Source: Shewanella abyssi
Lineage (GTDB): Bacteria; Pseudomonadota; Gammaproteobacteria; Enterobacterales; Shewanellaceae
Reading direction: 5' to 3'
Length of the DNA: 64,000 nucleotides
Assembly: GCF_023284025.1 (NCBI RefSeq)
Contig: NZ_JAKIKR010000012.1
Location: 1 to 64,000 of the forward strand
Within the stretch, counting starts at the first letter, position 1. Each line of letters starts with the position of its first letter. The translations under genes were made by a program, and so were the position numbers. This document shows positions 27,530-35,988 of the stretch, in pieces. Under the pieces are notes generated by a model. The model was not told the DNA's origin, ran no database searches, and was given only the letters and a program-made list of their open reading frames with translations.

Positions 27530-28213
27530 ATGGGAATCTTTTCACGCTTTGCAGACATCATAAATTCGAATATCAGCTCATTACTTGATAAGGCTGAAGA
27601 TCCTGAAAAAATGGTACGTCTGATCATCCAAGAGATGGAAGATACGCTCGTCGAAGTTCGTTCAACCTCTGCCAAGGTACTTGCAGAAAAGAAAGAGATT
27701 ATTCGCCGAGTCGTTAAAGTGCAACAGCAAGTTCATGACTGGGAAAGTAAAGCTGAACTGGCATTGTCTAAAGATCGTGAAGATCTTGCCAAGGCTGCTT
27801 TGATTGAAAAGCAAAAAACCAACGAACTAGCTGAAAGCTTAGCAGCTGAATTAGTTATAGTAGAGGAACATATTCTTCGTTTAAAAGAGGAGGTTGGACA
27901 ACTACAAGATAAACTAGCTGATGCCAAGGTACGTCAGAAAACTATCATTATGCGTAAGCAAACCGCATCTTCTCGTTTAGAAGTTAAAAAGCAACTAGAT
28001 TCAAGTAAAATCGATAACGCGATGAGTAAGTTCGAGCAATATGAGCGTCGAGTTGAAGGGTTAGAGTCACAAGTTGAAGCTTACGACTTAGGTAAAAAGA
28101 ATAGCTTAAGCGACGAGTTTGCGGCACTTGAAGCTGAAGATTCTGTCAATGATGAGCTTGAAGCGTTGAAAGCTAAAATGAAGGCAAGCAAGGCAAAAGC
28201 TAAGACTAAATAG
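27530..28213 (+). CDS. pspA: phage shock protein A (membrane-stress effector/repressor)
   Basis: PspA inhibits PspF in resting cells and on membrane stress oligomerises on the inner membrane to preserve the proton-motive force. The 227 residues start MGIFSRFADIINSNI, the amphipathic membrane helix, followed by almost continuous coiled coil with the family segment EDPEKMVRLIIQEMEDTLVE. GAGGAAATT precedes the ATG. Confidence 0.95.
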   Translation: MGIFSRFADIINSNISSLLDKAEDPEKMVRLIIQEMEDTLVEVRSTSAKVLAEKKEIIRRVVKVQQQVHDWESKAELALSKDREDLAKAALIEKQKTNELAESLAAELVIVEEHILRLKEEVGQLQDKLADAKVRQKTIIMRKQTASSRLEVKKQLDSSKIDNAMSKFEQYERRVEGLESQVEAYDLGKKNSLSDEFAALEAEDSVNDELEALKAKMKASKAKAKTK

Positions 28214-28233
28214 TCACGGAGCAGAGGTGAGTT

Positions 28234-28467
28234 ATGAACATGGATATTTTGATAGCCCCAATTATTATTTTTATGATTATCGTGGCTCCGATTTGGTTGA
28301 TACTGCATTACCGCAGTAAAAGACAAGTAAGTCAGGGGCTTACGGATGAAGAGTTCGGCCAGTTAAATGAGCTTATTACCAAGGCCGACAAGATGTCACA
28401 ACGTATTGAAACACTTGAGGCCATCTTGGATACCGAGGCACCACAATGGAGGGGACGTGATGTATAA
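28234..28467 (+). CDS. pspB: phage shock protein B
   Basis: A 77-residue inner-membrane protein. One N-terminal membrane segment (IAPIIIFMIIVAPIWLILHY) is followed by a helical cytoplasmic tail, containing LNELITKADKMSQRIETLEAIL. With PspC it relieves PspA inhibition of PspF. It begins 20 bases after pspA, in the sigma-54 transcript. Confidence 0.9.
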   Translation: MNMDILIAPIIIFMIIVAPIWLILHYRSKRQVSQGLTDEEFGQLNELITKADKMSQRIETLEAILDTEAPQWRGRDV

Positions 28468-28533
28468 ATCATCAGACTTTTCCAGTAAGACAAATAATCT
28501 CAATTTAGGCATAAAATAAAGGAGGAAGTAGAA

Positions 28534-28929
28534 ATGAGTGAAGGCACAAGCAGAACTTTATATCGAATTCCTCAATCAGGTAAAATAGCCGGTGTATGTG
28601 CAGGGATTGCTGATTACTTCAATTTTGAAACATGGTTAGTCAGAGTGGTCGCCGCTTCAATATTTTTACTTGGTGGCACCGGGATTGTGTTTATTATCTA
28701 TGTATTACTTTGGATGATTTTAGACATTAAACCAGGCACTGACAAGAATAAGCGAGCCCACAAGGAGATTGAAATTAAGAAGAAAATTTGGCAATCCGGT
28801 GAGCCAGCTAAAATGGCATTAAGGGACGTGAATAGTCAGTTTAGAACGCTAGAGTTAAGATTGCAGAGTTTAGAGCGATATGTAACATCTGATAACTACG
28901 ATCTTAAAAATGAAATCAATAACTTATAG
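28534..28929 (+). CDS. pspC: phage shock protein C
   Basis: PspC (131 residues) has the PspC domain LYRIPQSGKIAGVCAGIADYF, a membrane segment (about 40-65, FLLGGTGIVFIIYVLLWMIL) and a helical tail. It senses membrane stress together with PspB. AAAGGAGGAAG precedes the ATG. Confidence 0.92.
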   Translation: MSEGTSRTLYRIPQSGKIAGVCAGIADYFNFETWLVRVVAASIFLLGGTGIVFIIYVLLWMILDIKPGTDKNKRAHKEIEIKKKIWQSGEPAKMALRDVNSQFRTLELRLQSLERYVTSDNYDLKNEINNL

Positions 28930-28997
28930 TTCGAATAAGGGCAGCGTATGCAGGTATACTGCCTTAGAACTCCTCTCTACCGGTGCAATATCCGCCT

Positions 28998-30443
28998 ATG
29001 GAAAGTATCAAACGCTCTCTTAAAAAACTCGGTAAAAAAACCCAAGCAGTAGCGCTTCGTTCAACGGACAAGCATTTACGTCTTGCTGTTACTGGTCTTG
29101 CTGGTGCAGGGAAAACGGCGTTTATCACAGGTCTTGTGAATCAACTGCTGCACTCTGGAGTCATTGAAGGTAATCATCAGCTACCTTTATGGCAGGTCGC
29201 TAGAGATAGCCGACTTTACGGCGTGAAGCGAGATCTGCAACCTGATTTGACCATCCCCAGTTTTAATTGTGACGGTGCGCTGAGCTCCATTCTAAATGAG
29301 CCGTCAACATGGCCAAAATCCACGCGCAATATCAGCGAGCTAAGACTGGCGATAAGGTATCGTCCAGCGAAGGGCTTATTGTCAAAGCTGACTGATAGCG
29401 CCACGCTCTATCTCGACATTGTTGACTACCCTGGTGAATGGCTACTGGACCTTCCAATGCTTAAACAAAGCTTTCAGCAGTGGTCTGCCTCCCAAGTTGC
29501 GCGTACTGTAGTATTTGAGCATTCATGTTATTACGCAGAATTTACTCGAATGCTTAATAGTATTGATCTTGCTGCAACAGCTGATGAAGCACAACTGCAA
29601 AAAATTGCCGATAGTTATCAATTGTTACTGCAAGATTGTGTTGATAAATATGGATTTTATTATGCCCAACCCGGGCGATTATTATTACCCGGTGAACTTG
29701 ATGGCACACCTGTACTGGCACTTTTTCCGTTAATCAATGTGACTGATGACCAGTTCCCTATATTGGAAAAAAGTGCTGAAAACAGCTTTTATCACACGTT
29801 AAAGCAGCGATATTCAGAGTATATCTCGCGGGTAGTAAAGCCTTTCTATCATAATTATTTCGCTAAATTCGATCGCCAGTTAGTATTGGTAGATTGCTTT
29901 ACTCCGTTAAATCGTGGCAAAGAGCAATTTGAAGATATGAAAACGGCACTTCAGGCTGTGATGGAAAGTTTTCAATTCGGCCAATCTAGTCTTTTAAAGC
30001 GTTTGTTCTCTCCCAAAATAGATAAACTCTTGTTTGCAGCCAGCAAAATTGACCATGTTACACGCGACCAACAAGGTAATGTTTTATCTTTATTAAGTCA
30101 GCTGGTGCAGCAAAGTCAGTTACACGCCAAGTTTGAAGGTTGTGAAGTAGAGACCATGGCTATTAGTGCGATTAAATCGACCACTCATGGCATGGTGAAG
30201 CAAAGCGGGCATGATATTGAGGTCGTGAAAGGTTTAGATCTTACCAGTCATGAGGCGGTGACCTTGTTCCCAGGAGAGGTGCCTAAATCGCTACCATCAG
30301 CTGATTTCTGGCAAGAACAAGGGTTTGATTTTGTTAATTTCGCACCAAGAACAGTGATAGATAAACAACGGAGTCAGGCCGATTTCGACCATATTCGACT
30401 TGATCACGTATTGCAGTATTTAGTCGGTGACAAACTAAAGTGA
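28998..30443 (+). CDS. ycjX: YcjX-family P-loop protein (DUF463)
   Basis: A 481-residue cytoplasmic GTPase-like protein of the YcjX/DUF463 family, part of the Psp regulon in enterics. Walker A is GLAGAGKTAF (about residues 39-48), with a possible switch at DIVDYPGEWL. The biochemical role is not known. The ATG at 28998 is preferred; a GTG five codons upstream is also in frame. It precedes ycjF by seven bases. Confidence 0.87.
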   Translation: MESIKRSLKKLGKKTQAVALRSTDKHLRLAVTGLAGAGKTAFITGLVNQLLHSGVIEGNHQLPLWQVARDSRLYGVKRDLQPDLTIPSFNCDGALSSILNEPSTWPKSTRNISELRLAIRYRPAKGLLSKLTDSATLYLDIVDYPGEWLLDLPMLKQSFQQWSASQVARTVVFEHSCYYAEFTRMLNSIDLAATADEAQLQKIADSYQLLLQDCVDKYGFYYAQPGRLLLPGELDGTPVLALFPLINVTDDQFPILEKSAENSFYHTLKQRYSEYISRVVKPFYHNYFAKFDRQLVLVDCFTPLNRGKEQFEDMKTALQAVMESFQFGQSSLLKRLFSPKIDKLLFAASKIDHVTRDQQGNVLSLLSQLVQQSQLHAKFEGCEVETMAISAIKSTTHGMVKQSGHDIEVVKGLDLTSHEAVTLFPGEVPKSLPSADFWQEQGFDFVNFAPRTVIDKQRSQADFDHIRLDHVLQYLVGDKLK

Positions 30444-30450
30444 TATTTTT

Positions 30451-31551
30451 ATGGCTATTGATAATAACCCCATTAAGAAACAGCAACGTTTTGACAATGT
30501 TGAAGCAGATATAGAAACAAAGATAGCGCCAGCAACGACATTTGCGGCTGACGAAGCCTTTGTCGAAATAGAGACTCTTTCGGAGCACGAATTAGAGGTG
30601 ACATTGGCTGAGCACATTGACGGTGTTGCGCAACTTAACGCTGGTCTTTCATCGAAAGGTTCAAGTAAACGTGCTTGGCTAGGTAAAGCCTGTTTATTAG
30701 GCGTGCTACTTATTGCTGTCGTTGAAACGGGCCTGGGCTTATATGATGCATTTATCCAAAGTTCATGGTTATTTTCGCTGTATGCAGTGGTCGTAACCTT
30801 AGTGGTGTCTTGGGCGGCAAAAGTGAGCTTTACGGAATGGCGTAAACTTAAAATGCTCAAAAAAGTCGAAGATACACAGACCACAGGTATGCGACTGCTC
30901 TGCAGTATGCAGATGGGCGAAGCTGATCCCTTCATTGACACATTACTCAGCCAATTGCCTAGAAGTGCCGAAACTGAACGCTATATGCAACAAGTGAGTG
31001 TGGAGCACAATGATGCTGAAAAACTAGTGTTGTTCGAAGCGACGGTATTAACCGAGCGAGACATCGCTGCCAAGAAAATTGTCAGACGTTTTGCGCAAGA
31101 ATCCGCTTTATTGTTAGCGGCAAGTCCGTTGGCTGTACTTGATATGGCGATCATCCTGTGGCGCAATCAAAGTATGATTAATCAGCTAGCAAAATGCTAT
31201 GGGATTGATCTAGGTTATTGGAGCCGGATTAAACTTATTCGCGGAATTCTCACTAATATTATTTACGCGGGTACCAGTGAGATCGTCGCGGATCTAGGCA
31301 CTCAGCTATTGTCTGTAGAGATGTCTGGTAAGTTATCTGCTCGGCTAGGACAAGGTCTTGGCGGTGGGCTATTGACCGCACGATTAGGCTATCAAGCAAT
31401 GGTTCTGTGTCGACCACTTGAGTTTAGTGAGCAGACTAAGCCTAAGCTAAAAGGGATCCATAAAGAGTTATTGTTAGATCTAAAAGAACTGACTTCAGTG
31501 GTTATCAGCAAAACGAGTAAAGCTGAAAAGCAGACGGTTTCTGGCAAATAA
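30451..31551 (+). CDS. ycjF: YcjF-family inner-membrane protein (UPF0283/DUF697)
   Basis: A 366-residue membrane protein paired with ycjX. Two hydrophobic segments lie near residues 73-92 (LGKACLLGVLLIAVVETGLG) and 100-120, with the DUF697 region at the C-terminus (LLLAASPLAVLDMAIILWRN). Its function is unknown; position and family link it to the phage-shock response. Confidence 0.87.
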   Translation: MAIDNNPIKKQQRFDNVEADIETKIAPATTFAADEAFVEIETLSEHELEVTLAEHIDGVAQLNAGLSSKGSSKRAWLGKACLLGVLLIAVVETGLGLYDAFIQSSWLFSLYAVVVTLVVSWAAKVSFTEWRKLKMLKKVEDTQTTGMRLLCSMQMGEADPFIDTLLSQLPRSAETERYMQQVSVEHNDAEKLVLFEATVLTERDIAAKKIVRRFAQESALLLAASPLAVLDMAIILWRNQSMINQLAKCYGIDLGYWSRIKLIRGILTNIIYAGTSEIVADLGTQLLSVEMSGKLSARLGQGLGGGLLTARLGYQAMVLCRPLEFSEQTKPKLKGIHKELLLDLKELTSVVISKTSKAEKQTVSGK

Positions 31552-31849
31552 CCGTTTATTTAAAGGCGAATTAACTAAGTTATTTTCCGCTACCAGTATG
31601 ACGTAACATTTTTTTTACAAGCAGCCCTTCATAAATCTTTTCTAAATGGTTTGTAATTACCTTGGACTAGTCCAAGGTAATTGTCTTATACCCCAGCTAA
31701 AGATCCCATAACCTTGGTCTTGGCTGGCACACCACTGCCAACGATGTTGTTTCAAATTTAGGCGTCTGAAATGGTTGGTTCTATGCAGACAATACAACAA
31801 CTATTATTTCATTGTGTCTGTATCACAAGCATTAAGTAGGGAAATAGTT
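31552..31849. other. ycjF-megL gap
   Basis: This 298-base gap contains the 28-base perfect palindrome described separately, a hairpin TTGGC...GCCAA near 31720-31742, and AGGCGTCT at 31762-31769, one base off a MetJ half-box. A single MetJ-like unit is weak evidence. The megL promoter must lie here. Confidence 0.4.
31655..31682. promoter_or_regulatory. 28-base perfect palindrome
   Basis: AATTACCTTGGACT is followed directly by its exact reverse complement with no loop. A gapless perfect palindrome of this length about 170 bases before megL and 100 after ycjF suggests a dimeric-regulator operator more than a terminator, since no T tract follows. Confidence 0.5.
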
Positions 31850-33028
31850 ATGCGAGATAGTTGGCAATTGGCAACACAAGTGATCCATGCTGGACGAGAG
31901 CCAAATGAATCAGGTGCTCTGGTATCACCTTTATGTCAAAGTGCGACCTTTGTATTTGATAGTGCTGAGCAGGGGGGCGCTAGATTTGCCGGTGAAGAGC
32001 CTGGCTATATTTATACCCGCTTAGGTAATCCGACAACGGCAGAATTAGAACGTAAAATGGCAGCGCTTGAAGGCAGTGATTGTGCTGCAGCAACAGCGTC
32101 AGGTATGGCTGCTGTCTCAGCTGCGCTATTGGCAAATTTGCAAATGGGCGACCACCTTGTTGCCTCAAATGCCGTCTATGGCTGTACGTTTGCGTTGATG
32201 AACTCCCAGCTGGCAAAGTTTGGTATAGACGTTACCCTTGTCGATTTTTGTAAGCTAGCTGAAATTGAAGCAGCAATAAAGCCCAATACCAAGGTTATTT
32301 TTTGTGAGACGCCCGTTAACCCTCATCTTGAGGTGTTTGATTTAGATGCTATAGCTCGTATTGCAAAACAGCATAATTTAGTCAGTGTTGTCGATAACAC
32401 CTTTATGACCCCCTTGCTGCAACAACCCATTAAGCACGGTATTGATATAGTGATCCACAGTGCCACTAAATACTTAAATGGTCATGGTGACGTTATAGCA
32501 GGTATTGTGTGTGCCAGTCATGAGCAGATGGATGTCATTAAGTATGAAGTTCTCAAAGATATTGGCGCAGTGATCTCACCCCATGATGCCTGGCTCATCC
32601 TAAGAGGCCTTAAAACCCTCGACGTGAGAGTTAGCAGGCATTGTGATAGTGCCGAGAGAGTCGCTCTATTTTTGGAAAACCATGCAAAAGTCGCTAAAGT
32701 GTATTATCCAGGACTGACAAGTCATAGTGGTAATGCATTTATGGGCCGTCAAATGAAGCGCGCGGGAGGGGTGATAGCGTTCGAGCTGGACGCTAACTTA
32801 CAAGATTCAATCGCCTTTATTAATCAATTGGAACTTTTTTCTATTGCGGTTAGTTTGGGGGATGCAGAGTCTCTCATTCAGCATCCTGCCTCTATGACGC
32901 ATTCACCCTATAGTGAAGAGCAAAGAGCGAGAGCGGGTATTACAGATAACTTGCTTAGGATTTCAGTGGGGTTAGAAGCGGTAGAAGATATTATCGCGGC
33001 GTTAGATAAAGCGCTTGCGGCTTTATAA
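31850..33028 (+). CDS. megL: methionine gamma-lyase (PLP enzyme)
   Basis: Converts L-methionine to methanethiol, 2-oxobutyrate and ammonia. The 392-residue Cys/Met-metabolism PLP protein has the PLP lysine in HSATKYLNGHGDV (Lys207), Asp182, and Tyr110 with Cys112 in VYGCTFAL. That active-site cysteine separates methionine gamma-lyases from cystathionine lyases and synthases. The frame is open to 31775, but ATG at 31850 after TAGGGA starts the conserved MRDSWQLAT. It stands as a single gene with its own terminator. Confidence 0.88.
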   Translation: MRDSWQLATQVIHAGREPNESGALVSPLCQSATFVFDSAEQGGARFAGEEPGYIYTRLGNPTTAELERKMAALEGSDCAAATASGMAAVSAALLANLQMGDHLVASNAVYGCTFALMNSQLAKFGIDVTLVDFCKLAEIEAAIKPNTKVIFCETPVNPHLEVFDLDAIARIAKQHNLVSVVDNTFMTPLLQQPIKHGIDIVIHSATKYLNGHGDVIAGIVCASHEQMDVIKYEVLKDIGAVISPHDAWLILRGLKTLDVRVSRHCDSAERVALFLENHAKVAKVYYPGLTSHSGNAFMGRQMKRAGGVIAFELDANLQDSIAFINQLELFSIAVSLGDAESLIQHPASMTHSPYSEEQRARAGITDNLLRISVGLEAVEDIIAALDKALAAL

Positions 33029-33045
33029 TCGGTTATTTGAAGGAT

Positions 33046-33082
33046 AAAAAGCGCAGTGAGCAACTACTCACCGCGCTTTTTT
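33046..33082 (+). terminator. terminator of megL
   Basis: The stem AAAAAGCGC-GTGAG/CTCAC-GCGCTTTTTT ends in a T run. The A run on the left lets it serve the convergent transporter gene as well. Confidence 0.85.
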
Positions 33083-33104
33083 GTTAGCGATTACAACTTA
33101 AGTG

Positions 33105-34499
33105 CTAGATATCCCAAAAAGTGTGCGCGATGATATAAAGCGCAAACATGCTGATAAAGTTAATGATAACGCCTGCGCGCATCATCTCTGACTGCTTAAT
33201 ATAACCGGATCCATAGACTATCGCATTGGGTGGGGTGGCGACAGGCAGCATAAATGCACAAGAGGCGGCGATACCAATCAGTACGGACAGCATGACTGGC
33301 GACAGGCCTAGTGCTTCAGCGATAGCGGCAAACACGGGCACCAATAGCGCGGCGCTCGCTGTATTACTGGCAAACTCGGTTAGCATTACAACAAATGCGA
33401 TGACAGCAAAGGTGAACAAAGCCATGTGAGTATTGCCGAATATATCGGTTACCCAATGGGCTAAAAAGACACTGGTTCCCGTAGCCTTAAGTACTGCACT
33501 TAGTGTTAAACCACCACCAAATAATATGAGTACTCCCCAATCCGTCGTTGTTTCTATCTTCTTCCACTGTACTAAGCCAAGTCCAGCAAGAGTGACGACA
33601 GCAGCGAGGGCGACGACAGTATCAAACTGGGCAATACCACCAAGCGCTTGTGAGATAGGCTTACTGAAAATCCAGCAGCAGACCGTGGTGATGAAAATGA
33701 ATAGTGTCAACTTACCCTGAAAGGTAAGTGATTGCTTTTCAGTTTTTATCTCACATACCATCGACAGATCGGGCTTTAAATGCAAGTAAAGACCCACTAA
33801 CATCAGTGGCAACATAATAGCCACGGTGATCGGTCCGAACTCAAGCCAATCGCTAAAAGATAGGCCAACTTGGGCGGCGGCTATCGCATTCGGCGGGCTA
33901 CCTACCAGAGTACCGATACCGCCAATATTGGCAGAGTAAGCAATACCGAGTAGCAAAAATAGGTAAGTACTTCTGTGTTTCTTGATATCTATTTGATGCA
34001 ATATTCCGAGCGCAAGCGGTAACATCATTGCAGTCGTGGCGGTGTTACTAATCCACATCGATAGCGCTGCGGTTATTCCAAACAGCATGACACAGGCGAC
34101 AGATAAGCGTCCTTTTGATGCGGTTAATACTTTCTGAGCAATTAACTTATCAATACCCTGATGATTCAAAGCGGCAGCCAATACAAAACCACCAAAGAAA
34201 AGATAAATAATGGGGTTGGCGAAATGACTCATCGCAGATTTGGTCTCAAACACGCCGAAGAGAACGGCGAGGATTGGGATCATGATAGCTGTGATACTGA
34301 TATGGATAGCTTCTGTTAGCCACAATATTGCTGCGAAGGTGAGTAGTGCAAGACCCGTATTAACCCCTTGTTCAAATGGAAGGTAGTTATGCATTAGGAA
34401 TAGCAATATGATATCTGCTGCCAGGATCAACAGTTTCTTTTGCTGTCCTGATATCTTACCGCTGACTTTGTCGGGTACTTCTGTAGAGTCTAGTGACAT
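33105..34499 (-). CDS. DASS-family sodium/dicarboxylate (or sulfate) symporter
   Basis: A 464-residue inner-membrane carrier with about eleven hydrophobic segments. The two repeat signatures of divalent-anion:sodium symporters are plain: SNTATTAMMLPLALGIL and, in the second half, EFASNTASAALLVPVFAA. The loop GTLVGSPPNAIAAAQ and VATPPNAIVYGSG carry the paired SNT/PPN elements that bind sodium and carboxylate. The substrate is likely succinate-type dicarboxylates but cannot be fixed from sequence. The start at 34499 has GGA seven bases upstream; in-frame starts at 34511 and 34532 lack one. Confidence 0.85.
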   Translation of the reverse strand: MSLDSTEVPDKVSGKISGQQKKLLILAADIILLFLMHNYLPFEQGVNTGLALLTFAAILWLTEAIHISITAIMIPILAVLFGVFETKSAMSHFANPIIYLFFGGFVLAAALNHQGIDKLIAQKVLTASKGRLSVACVMLFGITAALSMWISNTATTAMMLPLALGILHQIDIKKHRSTYLFLLLGIAYSANIGGIGTLVGSPPNAIAAAQVGLSFSDWLEFGPITVAIMLPLMLVGLYLHLKPDLSMVCEIKTEKQSLTFQGKLTLFIFITTVCCWIFSKPISQALGGIAQFDTVVALAAVVTLAGLGLVQWKKIETTTDWGVLILFGGGLTLSAVLKATGTSVFLAHWVTDIFGNTHMALFTFAVIAFVVMLTEFASNTASAALLVPVFAAIAEALGLSPVMLSVLIGIAASCAFMLPVATPPNAIVYGSGYIKQSEMMRAGVIINFISMFALYIIAHTFWDI

Positions 34500-34886
34500 T
34501 TGTATGTCCATTATTATTGTTGATAACCACACTCTAGAGGAGTAACTATTATCTTCAAAATAACTTAGCTTGTTATTTGATAACAGAATCGTACTGCCGT
34601 TTGGGTGACGTCCTTCGCGATAACGACAGCATTTTTGATGTTAAACCGCTATAAACGTCTGTTTATTACTAAATAACTTATCAAAGTTGAACGATTCAAA
34701 TACCTTGATGAAAAAATTGAAAGTTTAACGCCATGTTGTTTTTGTGATCCAGATCACCGCGTAAAACTTTCGTGTGAGATGTTGCTCTCTTATTAGCTAA
34801 TTTCGTGGCTGTGATCTACATTTCGCAGCGTAGCTAAGGAAAAGGATGAAGGCTACAACCTAAAGGATCACATAAGGAATTAGATT
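34500..34886. other. divergent promoter region, transporter / comEA-like gene
   Basis: About 390 bases between divergent genes with no coding sequence visible. It holds a strong CRP-like site and, further right, a weaker TGTGATCTACATTTCG near 34810. Confidence 0.45.
34743..34758. promoter_or_regulatory. CRP-like binding site
   Basis: TGTGA-TCCAGA-TCACC matches the CRP consensus TGTGA-N6-TCACA at nine of ten half-site positions. It lies about 245 bases upstream of the DASS transporter start and 130 upstream of the comEA-like gene. Carbon-catabolite control of the dicarboxylate carrier would be natural. Confidence 0.6.
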
Positions 34887-35198
34887 ATGTATAAAAGACT
34901 ACTACCCGCTTTATTGCTATCAAACCTAATAATGCTGCCAGCGGCATACGCCGCAATCGAAAAAGTTGAGCCCGTGAGCACTGCTGAGCGGGCCCAAGTG
35001 AAAACCCAACTGGTGAATATCAATTCAGCAAGCGCCGAGCAGTTATCATCATTGAAGGGGATTGGCGATTCAAAAGCCAAAGCGATTATTGATTACCGCA
35101 AAACACATGGCAAATTCGATTCTATTCATCAGCTATCTAATGTAAAAGGCATTGGTGACAAACTCATCGAGAAAAACAAAGCCGTTCTTAGTCTGTAA
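34887..35198 (+). CDS. ComEA-like helix-hairpin-helix protein, secreted
   Basis: A 103-residue protein with a Sec signal peptide (LLPALLLSNLIMLPAAYA) and a ComEA-type DNA-binding part. VNINSASAEQLSSLKGIG and IHQLSNVKGIGDKL are the two helix-hairpin-helix units. In competent bacteria the periplasmic ComEA pulls incoming DNA across the outer membrane by ratcheting. Many Shewanella-like genomes carry this short form as a single gene. A role in DNA uptake is inferred from family. Confidence 0.85.
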   Translation: MYKRLLPALLLSNLIMLPAAYAAIEKVEPVSTAERAQVKTQLVNINSASAEQLSSLKGIGDSKAKAIIDYRKTHGKFDSIHQLSNVKGIGDKLIEKNKAVLSL

Positions 35199-35316
35199 AC
35201 AAGCTTGTTATTAAATTTATGTTTGTGGATAAGGCTAAATTAGGCCCTAAAATGAGGTTTTCTGTTTATAGAAGCAGCGATTGAACCAAAAGTGAGGGTT
35301 CTAATTAGATAATGAC

Positions 35317-35345
35317 TTGATTGGAAAGCTTTGATGGTAGATAAT
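35317..35345 (+). promoter_or_regulatory. promoter of ffs
   Basis: TTGATT (35317-35322), a 17-base spacer and GATAAT (35340-35345) form a good sigma-70 promoter about 45 bases before the mature RNA. Confidence 0.6.
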
Positions 35346-35394
35346 GCTGCCGTTCTTGAGAGTATCTGCTTTCAACGAAATCAATGGTGACCTT

Positions 35395-35496
35395 AGGGTC
35401 CCCTCGCAATGATAACTTGTGAATTCGGCCAGGCCTGGAAGGGAGCAACCGCAGCGAGTGACTCATGTGCCGAGGTGTGGCTCTAGGGGAACCTCC
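35395..35496 (+). ncRNA. ffs: 4.5S RNA of the signal recognition particle
   Basis: The small bacterial SRP RNA forms one long hairpin that binds Ffh and targets membrane proteins co-translationally. The conserved apical domain is visible: GGCCAGGCCTGGAAGGGAGCA on one side, with the GGAAG tetraloop, and CAGCGAGTGACTCATGTGCC on the other. The ends GGTCCCCT and AGGGGAACC pair to close the helix. The exact ends are approximate. Confidence 0.9.
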
Positions 35497-35575
35497 AAAT
35501 CTCCTAGTACATCAATAGCTTACGTCATTACTTAGATAAGAAATACCTCCGATGGTACACTTGGTGGTACATTCC

Positions 35576-35737
35576 ATGAGTAAAACTTTCTCAGATCCAC
35601 CCCCATTTTTGTTCCTATCTCGTCATGGCATCTGGTATGCGCGTATTGTTGTAGCTGAAGATCTGCGAAACTCTCTTGGGTAACGTGAGTTTACAAAACC
35701 TTTAGCAAATAGATTGCTGTCTCAGTTGAAGCACTAA
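35576..35737 (+). pseudogene. tyrosine-integrase N-terminal fragment at ffs
   Basis: From ATG at 35576 the frame gives MSKTFSDPPPFLFLSRHGIW and then YARIVVAEDLRNSLG, a stop (TAA at 35681), and REFTKPLANRLLSQLKH. This is the usual opening of a phage or island integrase: a short strand, an aromatic WYAR block, DLR...LG, then (K)REF(T/R)KPL. The stop sits where a lysine codon is expected. Nothing recognisable of the catalytic domain follows. It lies 80 bases downstream of ffs, a known integration target, and is probably the last trace of an excised island. Confidence 0.6.
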
Positions 35738-35988
35738 CCAAAGAGCAGTTGACTTGCCGTTAACGGCCTTATCTGCTGTCTATATATGGACTTTTAACAA
35801 AGAAAAAACAATGTGCGTCACCCTACAAATATTAATAAAATTCAATAGATAGTCGTAAATTCCGCTTCTATCTGACAGTTTATTATCTCCAGTTTGATTA
35901 CCCTAAACTCTCATATTTCTATTTACAGCATATTGCCCTCATTAAATTTCATTGAGACAGTTGGTATTCTTTCAAAAGGTATTCAAAG
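35738..35988. other. gap after the integrase fragment
   Basis: About 250 AT-rich bases in which I see no gene or repeat. It may contain further decayed element sequence and must hold the promoter of the next gene. Confidence 0.35.

Noticed and set aside
31762..31769. MetJ operator before megL
   Set aside because: Only one imperfect 8-base unit is present; MetJ needs at least two in tandem.
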